Origin: Fontibacterium temperatum
GTDB taxonomy: Bacteria; Pseudomonadota; Alphaproteobacteria; Pelagibacterales; Pelagibacteraceae
Reading direction: 5' to 3'
Length of the DNA stretch: 64,000 nucleotides
Assembly: GCA_964203055.1 (NCBI GenBank)
Contig: CAXNKS010000001.1
Span: forward strand, 521,695-585,694
In this document: one piece after another, positions 44,407 through 52,612 of the stretch
Position numbering within the stretch: the stretch's first letter is position 1
How the letters are laid out: every line of letters starts with the position of its first letter
Translations under genes and position numbers: made by a program
The notes under the pieces: model-generated
What the model saw: only the letters and a program-made list of their open reading frames with translations
Database searches by the model: none
What the model was told of the DNA's origin: nothing

Positions 44407-45224
44407 AAAAAACTTTTTAGTTATTGGAAATCCCATTAAACATTCATTATCTCCTTTGTTGCATAATTATTGGTTTCATAAAAATAAAATTAATTGTGAA
44501 TATAAAAAATTAAAAACAACCCAAGCTGAAATAAAAAAAATTTTAACTAAAGTTAGAAAAAAGGAGATAGAGGGAATTAATGTAACTATTCCTTTTAAAA
44601 ATAGCATCATCAGGCATTTAGATATTTTAAAGGGGGACGCATTAAAAACCTCATCAGTGAATACCGTTTACTTAAATAAAAAAAAATTAGTTGGAGAGAA
44701 TACGGATGTTTATGGTTTTTCTTGTGGTGTAATAAAGAAAGTTGCGAATAGAATTAAAACAGCAGGTATTATTGGAGCTGGAGGCGTAACCTCTTCTATT
44801 ATTCTTGCTTTAATCCAAAAGGGAGTAAAAAAAATATATATAACAAACAGGACATTTTCGAAGTTAAAAATTTTTAAAAAGAAATTTAAAAAAATTATTT
44901 ATCCAATTAAATGGGATGATCGCTACAAATTATTTGGAGATGTTCAAATTTTAATTAATGTTACAAGCCTTGGCATGCTTGGCCAGAAAGATTTAAAATT
45001 TGATTTTAGTATTTTTCGATAAAAAAATTAATGTGGTTGATATTGTTTATAACCCAGAAAATACAAGGTTTTTAAAGGATGCAAGAAAGAATGGCCACAA
45101 AACTTTTTCAGGACTGGATATGTTTATTTATCAAGCGCAGAAAGCATTTTATATTTGGAATAAGAAAAATCCAAAAATAACAAAAGATATTTATAAAAAA
45201 CTTAGAAAAAAAATTAATGGTTAG
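44396..45224 (+). CDS. aroE: Shikimate dehydrogenase AroE, interrupted by a +1 frameshift
   Basis: NADPH-dependent enzyme of the shikimate pathway. The first frame (to 45022) has FLVIGNPIKHSLSPLLHNYW near residues 7-26, INVTIPFKNSI near residue 64, the dinucleotide loop GIIGAGGVTSSIILAL near residue 122, and NVTSLGML near residue 193. The second frame (to 45224) has VVDIVYNPENTRFL and GLDMFIYQAQKAFYIW. Removing one T from the run at 45012-45016 joins them as FDFSIFDKKINVVDIVYNP, which is normal for AroE, at about 275 residues. Confidence 0.92.
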
Positions 45225-45799
45225 AGTGGGTATTTTAGGATCGGTTGGAAGTGGCAAATCTTATGTTGCAAATATTTTTAGAGAAATAGGTTTTAATATT
45301 TTTTCAGCAGATAATGAAGTTGCTAATATTTATAAGAACAATAAGATTGTTAATAAAAAGATTTCAAAATTTTTTAAGTTAAAACTTTATAAAGGCAAAA
45401 TAAACAAACAGGAGCTTAGGGCTTCTCTTAAAAAAAACCCAAATAAATTTAGATTTTTGAACAAGATTATTCATCCAACAGTTAGAAAGAAATTAGACTC
45501 TTTTTCTAACTAAATTTAAAAAAAATAAATTAGTCGTTTTAGATGTTCCGCTTTTAGTGGAAAATAAAATGTTCAATTTTGTTGATATTTTTATTCTTGT
45601 TAAAACTGGATCTAGTTCTTTTTTAAGTAGAATTAAAAAAAGAAAAAATTTAGATAAACAATTTTTAAATATATTAAAAAAACAACAGACAAGCGAAAAG
45701 ATCAAAGAAAGCTATGCAGATTTTATAATTTATAACAGTTCCAAAAATAAAGTTAAATTGCAGGTAAAAAATATTATTGATAAGATTCTTTTAAATTAA
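45217..45799 (+). CDS. coaE: Dephospho-CoA kinase CoaE, interrupted by a +1 frameshift
   Basis: Last enzyme of coenzyme A synthesis. The P-loop VGILGSVGSGKSYVANIF lies at residues 4-21, followed by FNIFSADNEVANIY, and IIHPTVRKKLDSF near residue 85 ends the first frame. The second frame resumes after DSF as LTKFKKNKLVVLDVPLLVENKMF. It continues to 45799 with VKTGSSSFLSRIKKR and ADFIIYNSS. Removing one T of TTTTT at 45501-45505 joins the frames to about 193 residues. The gene is normally essential. Confidence 0.92.
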
Positions 45800-46470
45800 T
45801 GATTGAAGTTATTTTAGATACAGAGACAACAGGGCTGTCAGCAGAGAAAGATAGAATCGTAGAAATTGCTTGCGTGGAATTAAGCAATCACATCCCAACA
45901 AAAAATATTTTTCATACCTTTTTAAATCCCGAGACTAAGGTCTCAGCAGACGCTTTTAGTGTCCACGGCTATTCTGATGAATTTTTATCAAACAAACCCA
46001 AGTTTAAAGATGTTGCTAAAGATTTTCTTAATTTTATTAAAGATAAAAAACTTATTATTCATAATGCAGATTTTGATCTTGGATTTTTAAATAATGAATT
46101 AAGAAGACTAAATATAAAACCAATTCTAAAATCTGATATTTTAGACACATTACAGATAGCTAGATCTAAATTTCCAGGTGTTGGGAATAGTTTAGACGCT
46201 CTGTGTAAGAGATTTAAAATTAGTATTGAGGCTAGAGAAAAGCATTCTGCACTTTTAGACTGTCATTTACTCTCAAAAGTTTACATCGAATTAATTGATA
46301 AAAAGGAATTAACGCTTGATCTAATGTCTAATGATAAAATTTTTAATGAAAAGATGAAGATGAGTAATGAGAATAGAGAAGGTGTTGTTATTAAAGTTTC
46401 GCCGGAACAAATGGAAGAATATAAGAAATTTTTAAAAAAAAATGTTTCTAATGCTTTTGCGTTAGATTAG
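45799..46470 (+). CDS. dnaQ: DNA polymerase III epsilon subunit (DnaQ, proofreading exonuclease)
   Basis: 3'-5' exonuclease of the replicative polymerase, 223 residues. Exo I is ILDTETTGL (residues 5-13), Exo II HNADFDLGFLNNEL near residue 94, and Exo III HSALLDCHLLSKVY near residue 153 with the DnaQ-type histidine. The C-terminal tail contacts the alpha subunit. It starts at the last base of coaE, a shared-base TAATG overlap, and its 3' end overlaps secB convergently by 23 bases. Confidence 0.95.
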   Translation: MIEVILDTETTGLSAEKDRIVEIACVELSNHIPTKNIFHTFLNPETKVSADAFSVHGYSDEFLSNKPKFKDVAKDFLNFIKDKKLIIHNADFDLGFLNNELRRLNIKPILKSDILDTLQIARSKFPGVGNSLDALCKRFKISIEAREKHSALLDCHLLSKVYIELIDKKELTLDLMSNDKIFNEKMKMSNENREGVVIKVSPEQMEEYKKFLKKNVSNAFALD

Positions 46471-46906
46471 CAGACTGTTGTTTGTATAGTTCGTTAAAGT
46501 TAATTTCTTTCTTAAATTTAAATTCTTTAAAGCCTGATTTTTGAAATAATTCTGTAATAAGATCTGTTAGTTTTTTTGCATATAAATCAGGTATTTCTGC
46601 AAGAATAATTCTTTTAACTTCCTCTGCTTTTAATTCTGTGTCGGTAATTTTAAATACCACAGCAAGACATGCTTCGGCGTGAATTTTATTTAGCACTTCT
46701 TTTGGTGCCTCAAAAATAAGTTTTAAATTTAGTTCTAGCATCCCATTTTTTAGAGGTTTGTTAGAAATATCAACTTTTGTCTCATATTTACCAAGATTTT
46801 GAGCCGCATCTACAAAGCAGTCTGGAGATGGAATTTCAAAAGATAAATCTTTTACGTAGTTTGCTATGATTTGGTATTTAGAATTTTCTTTATTTTTTTC
46901 TTCCAT
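46448..46906 (-). CDS. secB: Protein-export chaperone SecB
   Basis: Tetrameric cytosolic chaperone that keeps Sec substrates unfolded and hands them to SecA, 152 residues. Seen are YQIIANYVKDLSFEIPSPDCF (split at residue 20, near the N-terminus), FEAPKEVLNKIHAEACLAVVFKI near residues 70-90, and a divergent C-terminal acidic region. The position beside dnaQ and opposite the Tim44-like gene is conserved in alphaproteobacteria, where both serve protein translocation or localisation. Confidence 0.92.
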   Translation of the reverse strand: MEEKNKENSKYQIIANYVKDLSFEIPSPDCFVDAAQNLGKYETKVDISNKPLKNGMLELNLKLIFEAPKEVLNKIHAEACLAVVFKITDTELKAEEVKRIILAEIPDLYAKKLTDLITELFQKSGFKEFKFKKEINFNELYKQQSANLTQKH

Positions 46907-47022
46907 TTTAAAAATATGAATTTTTGTATTATTTAAATATATTTTTTTATATTAAATATCATTTAATTCGATCTAAATTTAGATGTATTAATTTTTAACT
47001 ATTTAATCTAAAATACCCTTAA

Positions 47023-47637
47023 ATGAATGACAATTTTGGCTATATAGATATTGTATTGCTTGCCATAGTGGCGGGTATAATTATTTTAAGACTTAGGAAT
47101 GTTCTTGGTAAAGGAGCAGAAGATGGTCCAGTTAGAGCAAAGAAATCAGTTGTAGTTGATGCCCAATTTGAGGATGTTAACCCATCGAGAAGCCAAGAAA
47201 ATATTAATTTAAAAGAATTTAAAGAAGAGACTTTTTTAAAAGGCGCTCAAGCAGCCTATGAAATGATTGTGAACGCATTTGCAGCTGCAGACAAAAAGAC
47301 TTTAAAAGACTTAACATCACCGGAAGTTTATAAAAGCTTTGTCGGTGTTCTTGATGAAAGAAAAAATAAAAAATATGTTAATCAATTTACTTTTATAGGA
47401 ATTAAAAAAGCAAAAATAGAGAATGTCGATAAGAAAGATAGTTTTTACACTGTCAAAACTAGATTTGTGAGCGAGATTATATCCTGCATTAAAGATGCTA
47501 ATAACAATATTATTGAGGGCAGTCCCGAGGAGATTCAAACGGTTAATGATGTTTGGAGCTTTTCAAGAGATCTAAATTCTGATGATCCTACTTGGAGCTT
47601 AACTGAAATTGCACAGGATGTGCATGTCAAAGAATAA
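47023..47637 (+). CDS. Tim44-like domain protein
   Basis: A 204-residue membrane-tethered protein of the Tim44/TimA family. One N-terminal helix (residues 8-24, DIVLLAIVAGIIILRLRNVLG) is followed by a charged linker and the Tim44 fold (FKEETFLKGAQAAYEMIVNAFAAADKKTLKDLTSPEVYKSF, about residues 66-108). NDVWSFSRDLNSDDPTWSLTEI near the end is also typical. In mitochondria Tim44 ties the motor to the import channel; the bacterial role is not settled. It is divergent from secB. Confidence 0.9.
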   Translation: MNDNFGYIDIVLLAIVAGIIILRLRNVLGKGAEDGPVRAKKSVVVDAQFEDVNPSRSQENINLKEFKEETFLKGAQAAYEMIVNAFAAADKKTLKDLTSPEVYKSFVGVLDERKNKKYVNQFTFIGIKKAKIENVDKKDSFYTVKTRFVSEIISCIKDANNNIIEGSPEEIQTVNDVWSFSRDLNSDDPTWSLTEIAQDVHVKE

Positions 47638-48061
47638 TAAAAATCTTACAAACCCAGAAGATATAAAAGCTTGGGAAGATTTTAAGAATCAGAAATTTTT
47701 AGATGGTGATAAAGGCGAAATATCTAAAAAATCTATAAAAGGAAATAAAAAGCAAGATCATATTGATTTTAAAATAGATTTACATGGTTACTCATTGCAA
47801 GAATCTTTTGAGAAGATAAGAGGCGTTGTAGAAAATTGTTATCAGAAAGATTTAAGAAATATTTTAATTATCACAGGCAAAGGCCTAAGATCTAAGGTTA
47901 AAGAAAATCCTTATTTGTCAGAAGATTTAAGCTTATTAAAATATGCAATTCCAAATTTTATCAAAGATAATTTTTCAGATATTATTAATTCTATGGAAGA
48001 GCCAGATCAAAATTTAGGTGGATCTGGAGCTTTTTTATTAAGATTAAAAAAAAGATTATAG
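47624..48061 (+). CDS. Smr domain protein
   Basis: A 145-residue protein from the ATG at 47624 (MSKNNKNLTNPEDIKAWEDF), overlapping the Tim44-like gene by 14 bases. The Smr domain has IDLHGYSLQESFEKIRGVV near residue 45 (the DLHG motif), ILIITGKGLRSK near residue 81 (TGxG) and a C-terminal NLGGSGAFLLRLKKRL. Smr domains are nucleic-acid endonucleases or nickases; the substrate in bacteria of this kind is unknown. Confidence 0.9.
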   Translation: MSKNNKNLTNPEDIKAWEDFKNQKFLDGDKGEISKKSIKGNKKQDHIDFKIDLHGYSLQESFEKIRGVVENCYQKDLRNILIITGKGLRSKVKENPYLSEDLSLLKYAIPNFIKDNFSDIINSMEEPDQNLGGSGAFLLRLKKRL

Positions 48062-48135
48062 AATAGTATTTATTTAACTATTAAAGCTAATTTATTGATA
48101 ACGTTAGTTTTTCTATATATAGATTGTTAATTCAT

Positions 48136-48723
48136 ATGAGGATCGCAAAAGTTAATAGAAAAACCAAAGAGACATCTATAGAGGCAGAAGTAAATTTAGA
48201 TGGCAAAGGCGTTTATAATATAGATACAGGAATTGGTTTTTTAAATCACATGCTTGAACAGCTATCAAAACACTCTTTGGTAGATATAAATTTGAAAGCA
48301 AAAGGTGATTTACACATTGATCTCCACCACACAACGGAAGACTCAGGAATTGTTATAGGCGAGGCTATTGCTAAAGCTTTGGGAGATAAAAAGGGCATTA
48401 AAAGATATGCGCATGCTTATATTCCAATGGATGAAACATTAAGCAGAGTTTCTCTTGATATATCAAACAGACCTTACTTAGTTTGGAATGTAAAATTAAA
48501 AGTAGAAAAGCTTGGAGAAATGGACACTGAACTATTTAAAGAATGGTTCCAGGCCTTTTCACAAAGCGCTGGTATTACTTTGCACATAGAAAATATTTAT
48601 GGCGATAATAGTCACCACATTATTGAATCTTGTTTTAAAGGATTAGCGAGAGCTTTACGTCTTGCATTAGAAAAAGATGCAAGAGCAGGAGATTCTTTGC
48701 CTTCTACTAAAGGAATACTTTAA
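48136..48723 (+). CDS. hisB: Imidazoleglycerol-phosphate dehydratase HisB
   Basis: Sixth step of histidine biosynthesis. I start at the ATG 48136 (MRIAKVNRKTKETSIEAEV), giving 195 residues; a TTG at 48124 would add four. Mn-binding histidines appear in GFLNHMLEQLSKHS near residue 42, DLHHTTEDSGIVIGEA near residue 67, and NSHHIIESCFKGLARALR near residue 162. It begins the his run hisB-hisH-hisA-hisF-hisE, all in one direction with small gaps. Confidence 0.96.
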   Translation: MRIAKVNRKTKETSIEAEVNLDGKGVYNIDTGIGFLNHMLEQLSKHSLVDINLKAKGDLHIDLHHTTEDSGIVIGEAIAKALGDKKGIKRYAHAYIPMDETLSRVSLDISNRPYLVWNVKLKVEKLGEMDTELFKEWFQAFSQSAGITLHIENIYGDNSHHIIESCFKGLARALRLALEKDARAGDSLPSTKGIL

Positions 48724-48734
48724 AGATTTTTTAA

Positions 48735-49376
48735 ATGTATGTATCAATAGTTGATTATGGGACTGGAAATCTTAATTCCGTTTCAAAAGCTTTAGAAGTT
48801 GCAGCTACAAAAATTAATAAAAAAATAAATATAAAAATATCTAATAAGCCTAAAGATATTTTAGATTCAGATAAGATTATATTACCTGGTCAGGGCTCTT
48901 ACAGACAGTGTGCTTTAGGAGTAAAAAATATATCTGGATTATGGGATTCTCTTAATGAATTTGTTTTAATTAAAAAAAAACCAATTTTTGGAATTTGTGT
49001 TGGTATGCAGCTTTTTTCAGATCAAGGATTTGAAGAAGAAGTTACCAAAGGATTTGGCTGGATTAAAGGTTCTGTAAAAAAAATAAAACTTAATAATAAA
49101 GATTTAAAATTACCTCATATGGGATGGAATGAAGTTAACGTTGTTAAAAAAAATGATTTATTTTTAGATATTAAGAATTTATCCCATTTTTATTTTGTGC
49201 ACAGTTATGCATTTGAAGCAGAAAATATTAATGATGTTATTTGTACAACAGATTATGAAAAACCAGTAGTTGTTGCTCTTTTAAAAGAAAATATTTTTGG
49301 CACCCAATTTCATCCTGAAAAAAGTCAGGAAAATGGAATTAAGTTATTGTCTAACTTTTTGAATTGGAATTTATAA
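48735..49376 (+). CDS. hisH: Imidazole glycerol phosphate synthase glutaminase subunit HisH
   Basis: Class I glutamine amidotransferase supplying ammonia to HisF, 213 residues. The catalytic cysteine is in FGICVGMQLFSDQG near residue 87, and the histidine-glutamate pair is in FGTQFHPEKSQENG near residue 196. The opening VSIVDYGTGNLNSV and LPGQGSYRQC near residue 52 confirm HisH. It overlaps hisA by one base. Confidence 0.96.
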   Translation: MYVSIVDYGTGNLNSVSKALEVAATKINKKINIKISNKPKDILDSDKIILPGQGSYRQCALGVKNISGLWDSLNEFVLIKKKPIFGICVGMQLFSDQGFEEEVTKGFGWIKGSVKKIKLNNKDLKLPHMGWNEVNVVKKNDLFLDIKNLSHFYFVHSYAFEAENINDVICTTDYEKPVVVALLKENIFGTQFHPEKSQENGIKLLSNFLNWNL

Positions 49377-50091
49377 TGATAATATTTCCAGCAATAGATT
49401 TAAAAGATGGAAAGTGTGTAAGACTTTATAAAGGAGATTTTAATAAAACGACTATATTTAATTCCTCTCCATATAATCAGGCGCTTCAATTTAAAAAAAA
49501 AGGTTTTACAGATCTGCATCTCGTAGATCTTGATGGCGCTTTAAAAGGAAAATCTAAGAATAAAAAAGTTATAATAAAAATCATTAAAAACACTAATCTA
49601 AACGTGCAATTAGGAGGAGGAATTAGAACTCTAAAACAAATATCTTTTTGGATTAAAAATGGAGTTTCAACGGTAGTTGTTGGAACTATGGCTATACAAA
49701 ACCCAAAGATTCTAAAGAAAGCATGTGATTTATTTCCAGGAAGAATAGCTGTTGCCTTAGATGTTAGAAATAATTTTTTAGCTATTAAAGGTTGGGTTAA
49801 GCAAACAAAAATAAAACTTATGGATTTTTCAAAAAAGTTAGAAGACTTTGGGGTGTCTAGAATTATTTATACAGACATAAATAGAGATGGAACAAAGACA
49901 GGGCGTTAATTTTTCTCAGCTAAAAAAAATAGTCAGCAAAAGTTAATATTCCATTAGTCGTTTCTGGCGGAGTTTCAGACATAAAAGATATAAGAAAATT
50001 ACATAAAGCTGAGTTATTTGATGGGGTTATTATTGGCAAGGCTATTTATGATAAATCTATTTCTCTAAATGAACTTAAAAAATTTGTTTAA
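49376..50091 (+). CDS. hisA: Phosphoribosylformimino-AICAR ribotide isomerase HisA, with two +1 frameshifts
   Basis: TIM-barrel isomerase of histidine biosynthesis, starting MIIFPAIDLKDGKCVRL at 49376. The first frame covers FTDLHLVDLDGALKG, LNVQLGGGIR and VSRIIYTDINRDGTKTG, then stops at 49909. Two repairs are needed. Dropping a base from GGGC at 49901-49904 gives TG-VNFSQLKKIVSK, and dropping an A from AAAA at 49938-49941 continues as VNIPLVVSGGVSDIKDIRKL and VIIGKAIYDKSISL to a stop at 50089. The corrected protein is about 237 residues, normal for HisA. Confidence 0.92.
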
Positions 50092-50096
50092 AAAAA

Positions 50097-50855
50097 ATGC
50101 TTAAAAAAAGAATTATACCTTGTCTTGATGTTAAGGATGGCAGAGTTGTAAAAGGTATCAATTTTGTAAATTTAAAAGATGCTGGCGATCCAGTAGAACA
50201 GGCAAAAATATATGACAAAGGAGGTGCTGATGAAATATGTTTTTTAGATATTACAGCATCAAGTGAAAATAGAAAAATTTTATTAGACAAGGTAAGCGAA
50301 ACAGCAAAAAGTTGTTTTGTTCCTCTAACTGTTGGCGGTGGAATTAGTAGCATAGAAGATATTAAAACCCTTTTGCTTGCGGGAGCAGATAAAGTTTCAA
50401 TTAATACTGCGGCAGTAAAAAATCATAATTTTATTAAAGAAAGCTCAATTAGATTTGGATCTCAATGTATAGTAATTGCAATAGATGCAAAAAAAGTAGG
50501 AAATAATAAATGGGAAATATTTACTCATGGAGGAAGAAATTCTACAGGCATTGATGCTATTGAATATGCAAAAATTGCTGAAAAAAATGGTGCTGGAGAA
50601 ATTCTTCTTACATCTATGGATAAGGATGGAACAAAAACAGGTTATGATCTTGAGTTAACAAAGGCTATTTCAAGCTTAGTATCTATACCGGTGATAGCAT
50701 CAGGAGGAGTTGGCAATCTTGATCATTTATATGAAGGTTTTAATATAGGTTTAGCTAGTGCGGTTTTAGCAGCTTCAATCTTTCATTATGGTGAATATTC
50801 CATAATGGATGCAAAAAACTATTTAATTAAAAAGGGAATACCAATAAGAATTTAA
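50097..50855 (+). CDS. hisF: Imidazole glycerol phosphate synthase cyclase subunit HisF
   Basis: TIM-barrel cyclase partner of HisH, 252 residues, producing IGP and AICAR. The catalytic aspartates are in RIIPCLDVKDGRVVKG near residue 9 and LLTSMDKDGTKTGYDLEL near residue 175. Phosphate-binding loops are PLTVGGGISS near residue 77 and PVIASGGVGNLDHL near residue 199. It lies five bases after the corrected hisA stop. Confidence 0.97.
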   Translation: MLKKRIIPCLDVKDGRVVKGINFVNLKDAGDPVEQAKIYDKGGADEICFLDITASSENRKILLDKVSETAKSCFVPLTVGGGISSIEDIKTLLLAGADKVSINTAAVKNHNFIKESSIRFGSQCIVIAIDAKKVGNNKWEIFTHGGRNSTGIDAIEYAKIAEKNGAGEILLTSMDKDGTKTGYDLELTKAISSLVSIPVIASGGVGNLDHLYEGFNIGLASAVLAASIFHYGEYSIMDAKNYLIKKGIPIRI

Positions 50856-50857
50856 TT

Positions 50858-51184
50858 ATGTTTAAAAATTTAGAACAGCTTACAAAAAAGATAAAGAAAC
50901 AAAAGAATAAAAATCCAAACATTTCATATACGGCAAGTCTTTTTAAAAAAGGAAAGAATTTTTGTATAAAAAAATTTATGGAAGAAGCAAGAGAACTTGC
51001 GGCTTCATCTAAATATTCTAATAAAAAAAATATAGTTCATGAAGCTTCAGATTTATTATATCATTTTTTAGTTCTTCTTGAGTTTAAAAAAATTTCAATA
51101 ACTTCAATTATGAAAGAGTTAAAGAGAAGACAAAAAATTTCAGGAATTCAAGAGAAGAAAAGTAGAAAAAAAAATGTACGATAA
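50858..51184 (+). CDS. hisE: Phosphoribosyl-ATP pyrophosphatase HisE
   Basis: All-alpha pyrophosphohydrolase for the second step of histidine biosynthesis, 108 residues. The metal-binding motif is FMEEARELAASS near residue 40, paired with HEASDLLYHFLVLLEF near residue 62. The preceding SYTASLFKKGKNFCIKKF matches the family N-terminal segment. It is not fused to HisI. It overlaps the HIT gene by 11 bases. Confidence 0.93.
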   Translation: MFKNLEQLTKKIKKQKNKNPNISYTASLFKKGKNFCIKKFMEEARELAASSKYSNKKNIVHEASDLLYHFLVLLEFKKISITSIMKELKRRQKISGIQEKKSRKKNVR

Positions 51185-51531
51185 AAATAATATATTTGCT
51201 AAAATTTTAAGAGGAGAAATTCCTTGTGATAAAATTTACGAAGACAAGTTTGCTTTGGCATTTAAAGATATTAATCCTCAAGCAAAGGTTCATGTTTTGG
51301 TAATCCCAAAGGGCGCTTATGTAGATATGAATGATTTTGCAGCTAATGCTAAAAGTGAAGAAATTGAGGGCCTAATTAGAGCTTTGGGAAAAGTTGCCAG
51401 CATTCTAGGGGTGTCTTCTTCTGGATATAGATATTTAGGAAATAATGGCAATAGATGGCGGTCAAGAAGTTCCTCACTTGCATTTTCATATCTTTGGCGG
51501 AGAAAAATTAGGAAGAATGATCCATAAGTAA
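51174..51531 (+). CDS. HIT family hydrolase, interrupted by a +1 frameshift
   Basis: Histidine-triad nucleotide-binding protein (HINT-like) that hydrolyses aminoacyl- or phosphoramidate-linked nucleotides. The first frame has NIFAKILRGEIPCDKIYEDKFALAFKDI near the start and ends after GYRYLGNNG. The expected IDGGQEVPHLHFHIFGGEKL is present in the next frame and runs to a stop at 51529. Removing one A at 51450-51451 restores it, including the HxHxH triad (H-L-H-F-H). A HIT gene beside hisE is common in alphaproteobacteria. Confidence 0.9.
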
Positions 51532-51532
51532 C

Positions 51533-52051
51533 ATGGAAAGATCCATAGATAGATTTTATCTACATCTTCTTTCAAGGAGCGATTTAACAGAATCAAATTG
51601 CAAAGAAAAAAATCTAGAAGTTGTTCTAGAAAAAAAACCAACAATAGATTTTTGTAAATTTCTTTATAAAGAGGTAGGAAGAGATTTTTTTTGGAGAGAC
51701 AGACTCAAGTGGAGCGATCAAGATTGGTTGGATTATATCAGTAATGATTTTTTTAAATTATATATTTTAAAAAAAAATAATAAATTAGCAGGATATTATG
51801 AGTTACTTTATGATCCAAAAATTCCATCGATGGAGATTGCTTATTTTGGAATTTTTAAAGAATTTTTTGGCAAAGGAATTGGCGGGTATTTATTAACTGA
51901 TGCAATATTAACTTCTTTTAATCAGAAGATTAATAAGGTTTGGGTCCATACTTGCACACTTGATCATCCTAATGCCTTAAAAAATTATCTTGCAAGAGGT
52001 ATGAAAGTTTTTAAAACAGAAAAAATATTTTTTAATCCAGAAAACTTATAA
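51533..52051 (+). CDS. GNAT family N-acetyltransferase
   Basis: A 172-residue GCN5-related acetyltransferase. Motif A is FKEFFGKGIGGYLLTDAIL near residues 116-134 (acetyl-CoA pyrophosphate-binding Q/R-x-x-G-x-G/A pattern, here G-K-G-I-G-G). VWVHTCTLDHPNALKNYLARGMKVFKTE near the C-terminus is motif B. RDFFWRDRLKWSDQDW near residue 52 is shared with a subgroup common in alphaproteobacteria. The substrate is unknown. It begins one base after the corrected HIT stop. Confidence 0.88.
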   Translation: MERSIDRFYLHLLSRSDLTESNCKEKNLEVVLEKKPTIDFCKFLYKEVGRDFFWRDRLKWSDQDWLDYISNDFFKLYILKKNNKLAGYYELLYDPKIPSMEIAYFGIFKEFFGKGIGGYLLTDAILTSFNQKINKVWVHTCTLDHPNALKNYLARGMKVFKTEKIFFNPENL

Positions 52052-52055
52052 TTTT

Positions 52056-52607
52056 TTATTTGGGAATTTCAAATTTTTCGTTCGTATTAATGTTTGTTGA
52101 GATATTTTTCATTAAGAATTCTAGACTAGATTTGTCATAATTTTTTATTTTCCATCCTACAATATTCATTTCTTTAGAGTTAAAATAGATCTCAATACTT
52201 TCTTGAGAATTTAGATCAATAATTGCAATTATATTTTTATCTATTTTGTTAAATTTCTCTACTTTTGATAATTTTTCTATAATATTTTCTTTGTCTAACA
52301 TAACTCCTAAAGGAGTGTCTTTGATATTATAGTTATAATTCTTGTTTTCTCTCCTATTTATTAGGAATAAATAATCATCATTCACAACAATCTCTTTGTC
52401 TTCCTCTTCGTATAAACATCGCATTTTTTTTGGGTAAACAATAATACAATTTCCATTTTCTGTTATGTCATTTGTGGTCTGCGTGAAATTGAATTTAATA
52501 GAATTTATTTTTTTTAAATTTTCAATTATTTTTTCTTTTTCAGATCCTTTTGTATTAGCGCTGAGAAAAATTAACATTGTTAAAACAATGTATAAAAATT
52601 TCTTCAT
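52056..52607 (-). CDS. lolA: LolA-like outer-membrane lipoprotein carrier
   Basis: A 183-residue exported protein with a signal peptide (residues 3-21). The mature part shows the LolA pattern: LKKINSIKFNFTQTTNDITENGNCIIVYPKKMRC near residues 30-63, then DDYLFLINRRE and a C-terminal region where the hydrophobic cavity strand lies. It would carry lipoproteins from LolCDE across the periplasm. It lies six bases downstream of ftsK, the order found in many Gram-negatives (ftsK-lolA). Confidence 0.82.
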   Translation of the reverse strand: MKKFLYIVLTMLIFLSANTKGSEKEKIIENLKKINSIKFNFTQTTNDITENGNCIIVYPKKMRCLYEEEDKEIVVNDDYLFLINRRENKNYNYNIKDTPLGVMLDKENIIEKLSKVEKFNKIDKNIIAIIDLNSQESIEIYFNSKEMNIVGWKIKNYDKSSLEFLMKNISTNINTNEKFEIPK

Positions 52608-52612
52608 TTATT

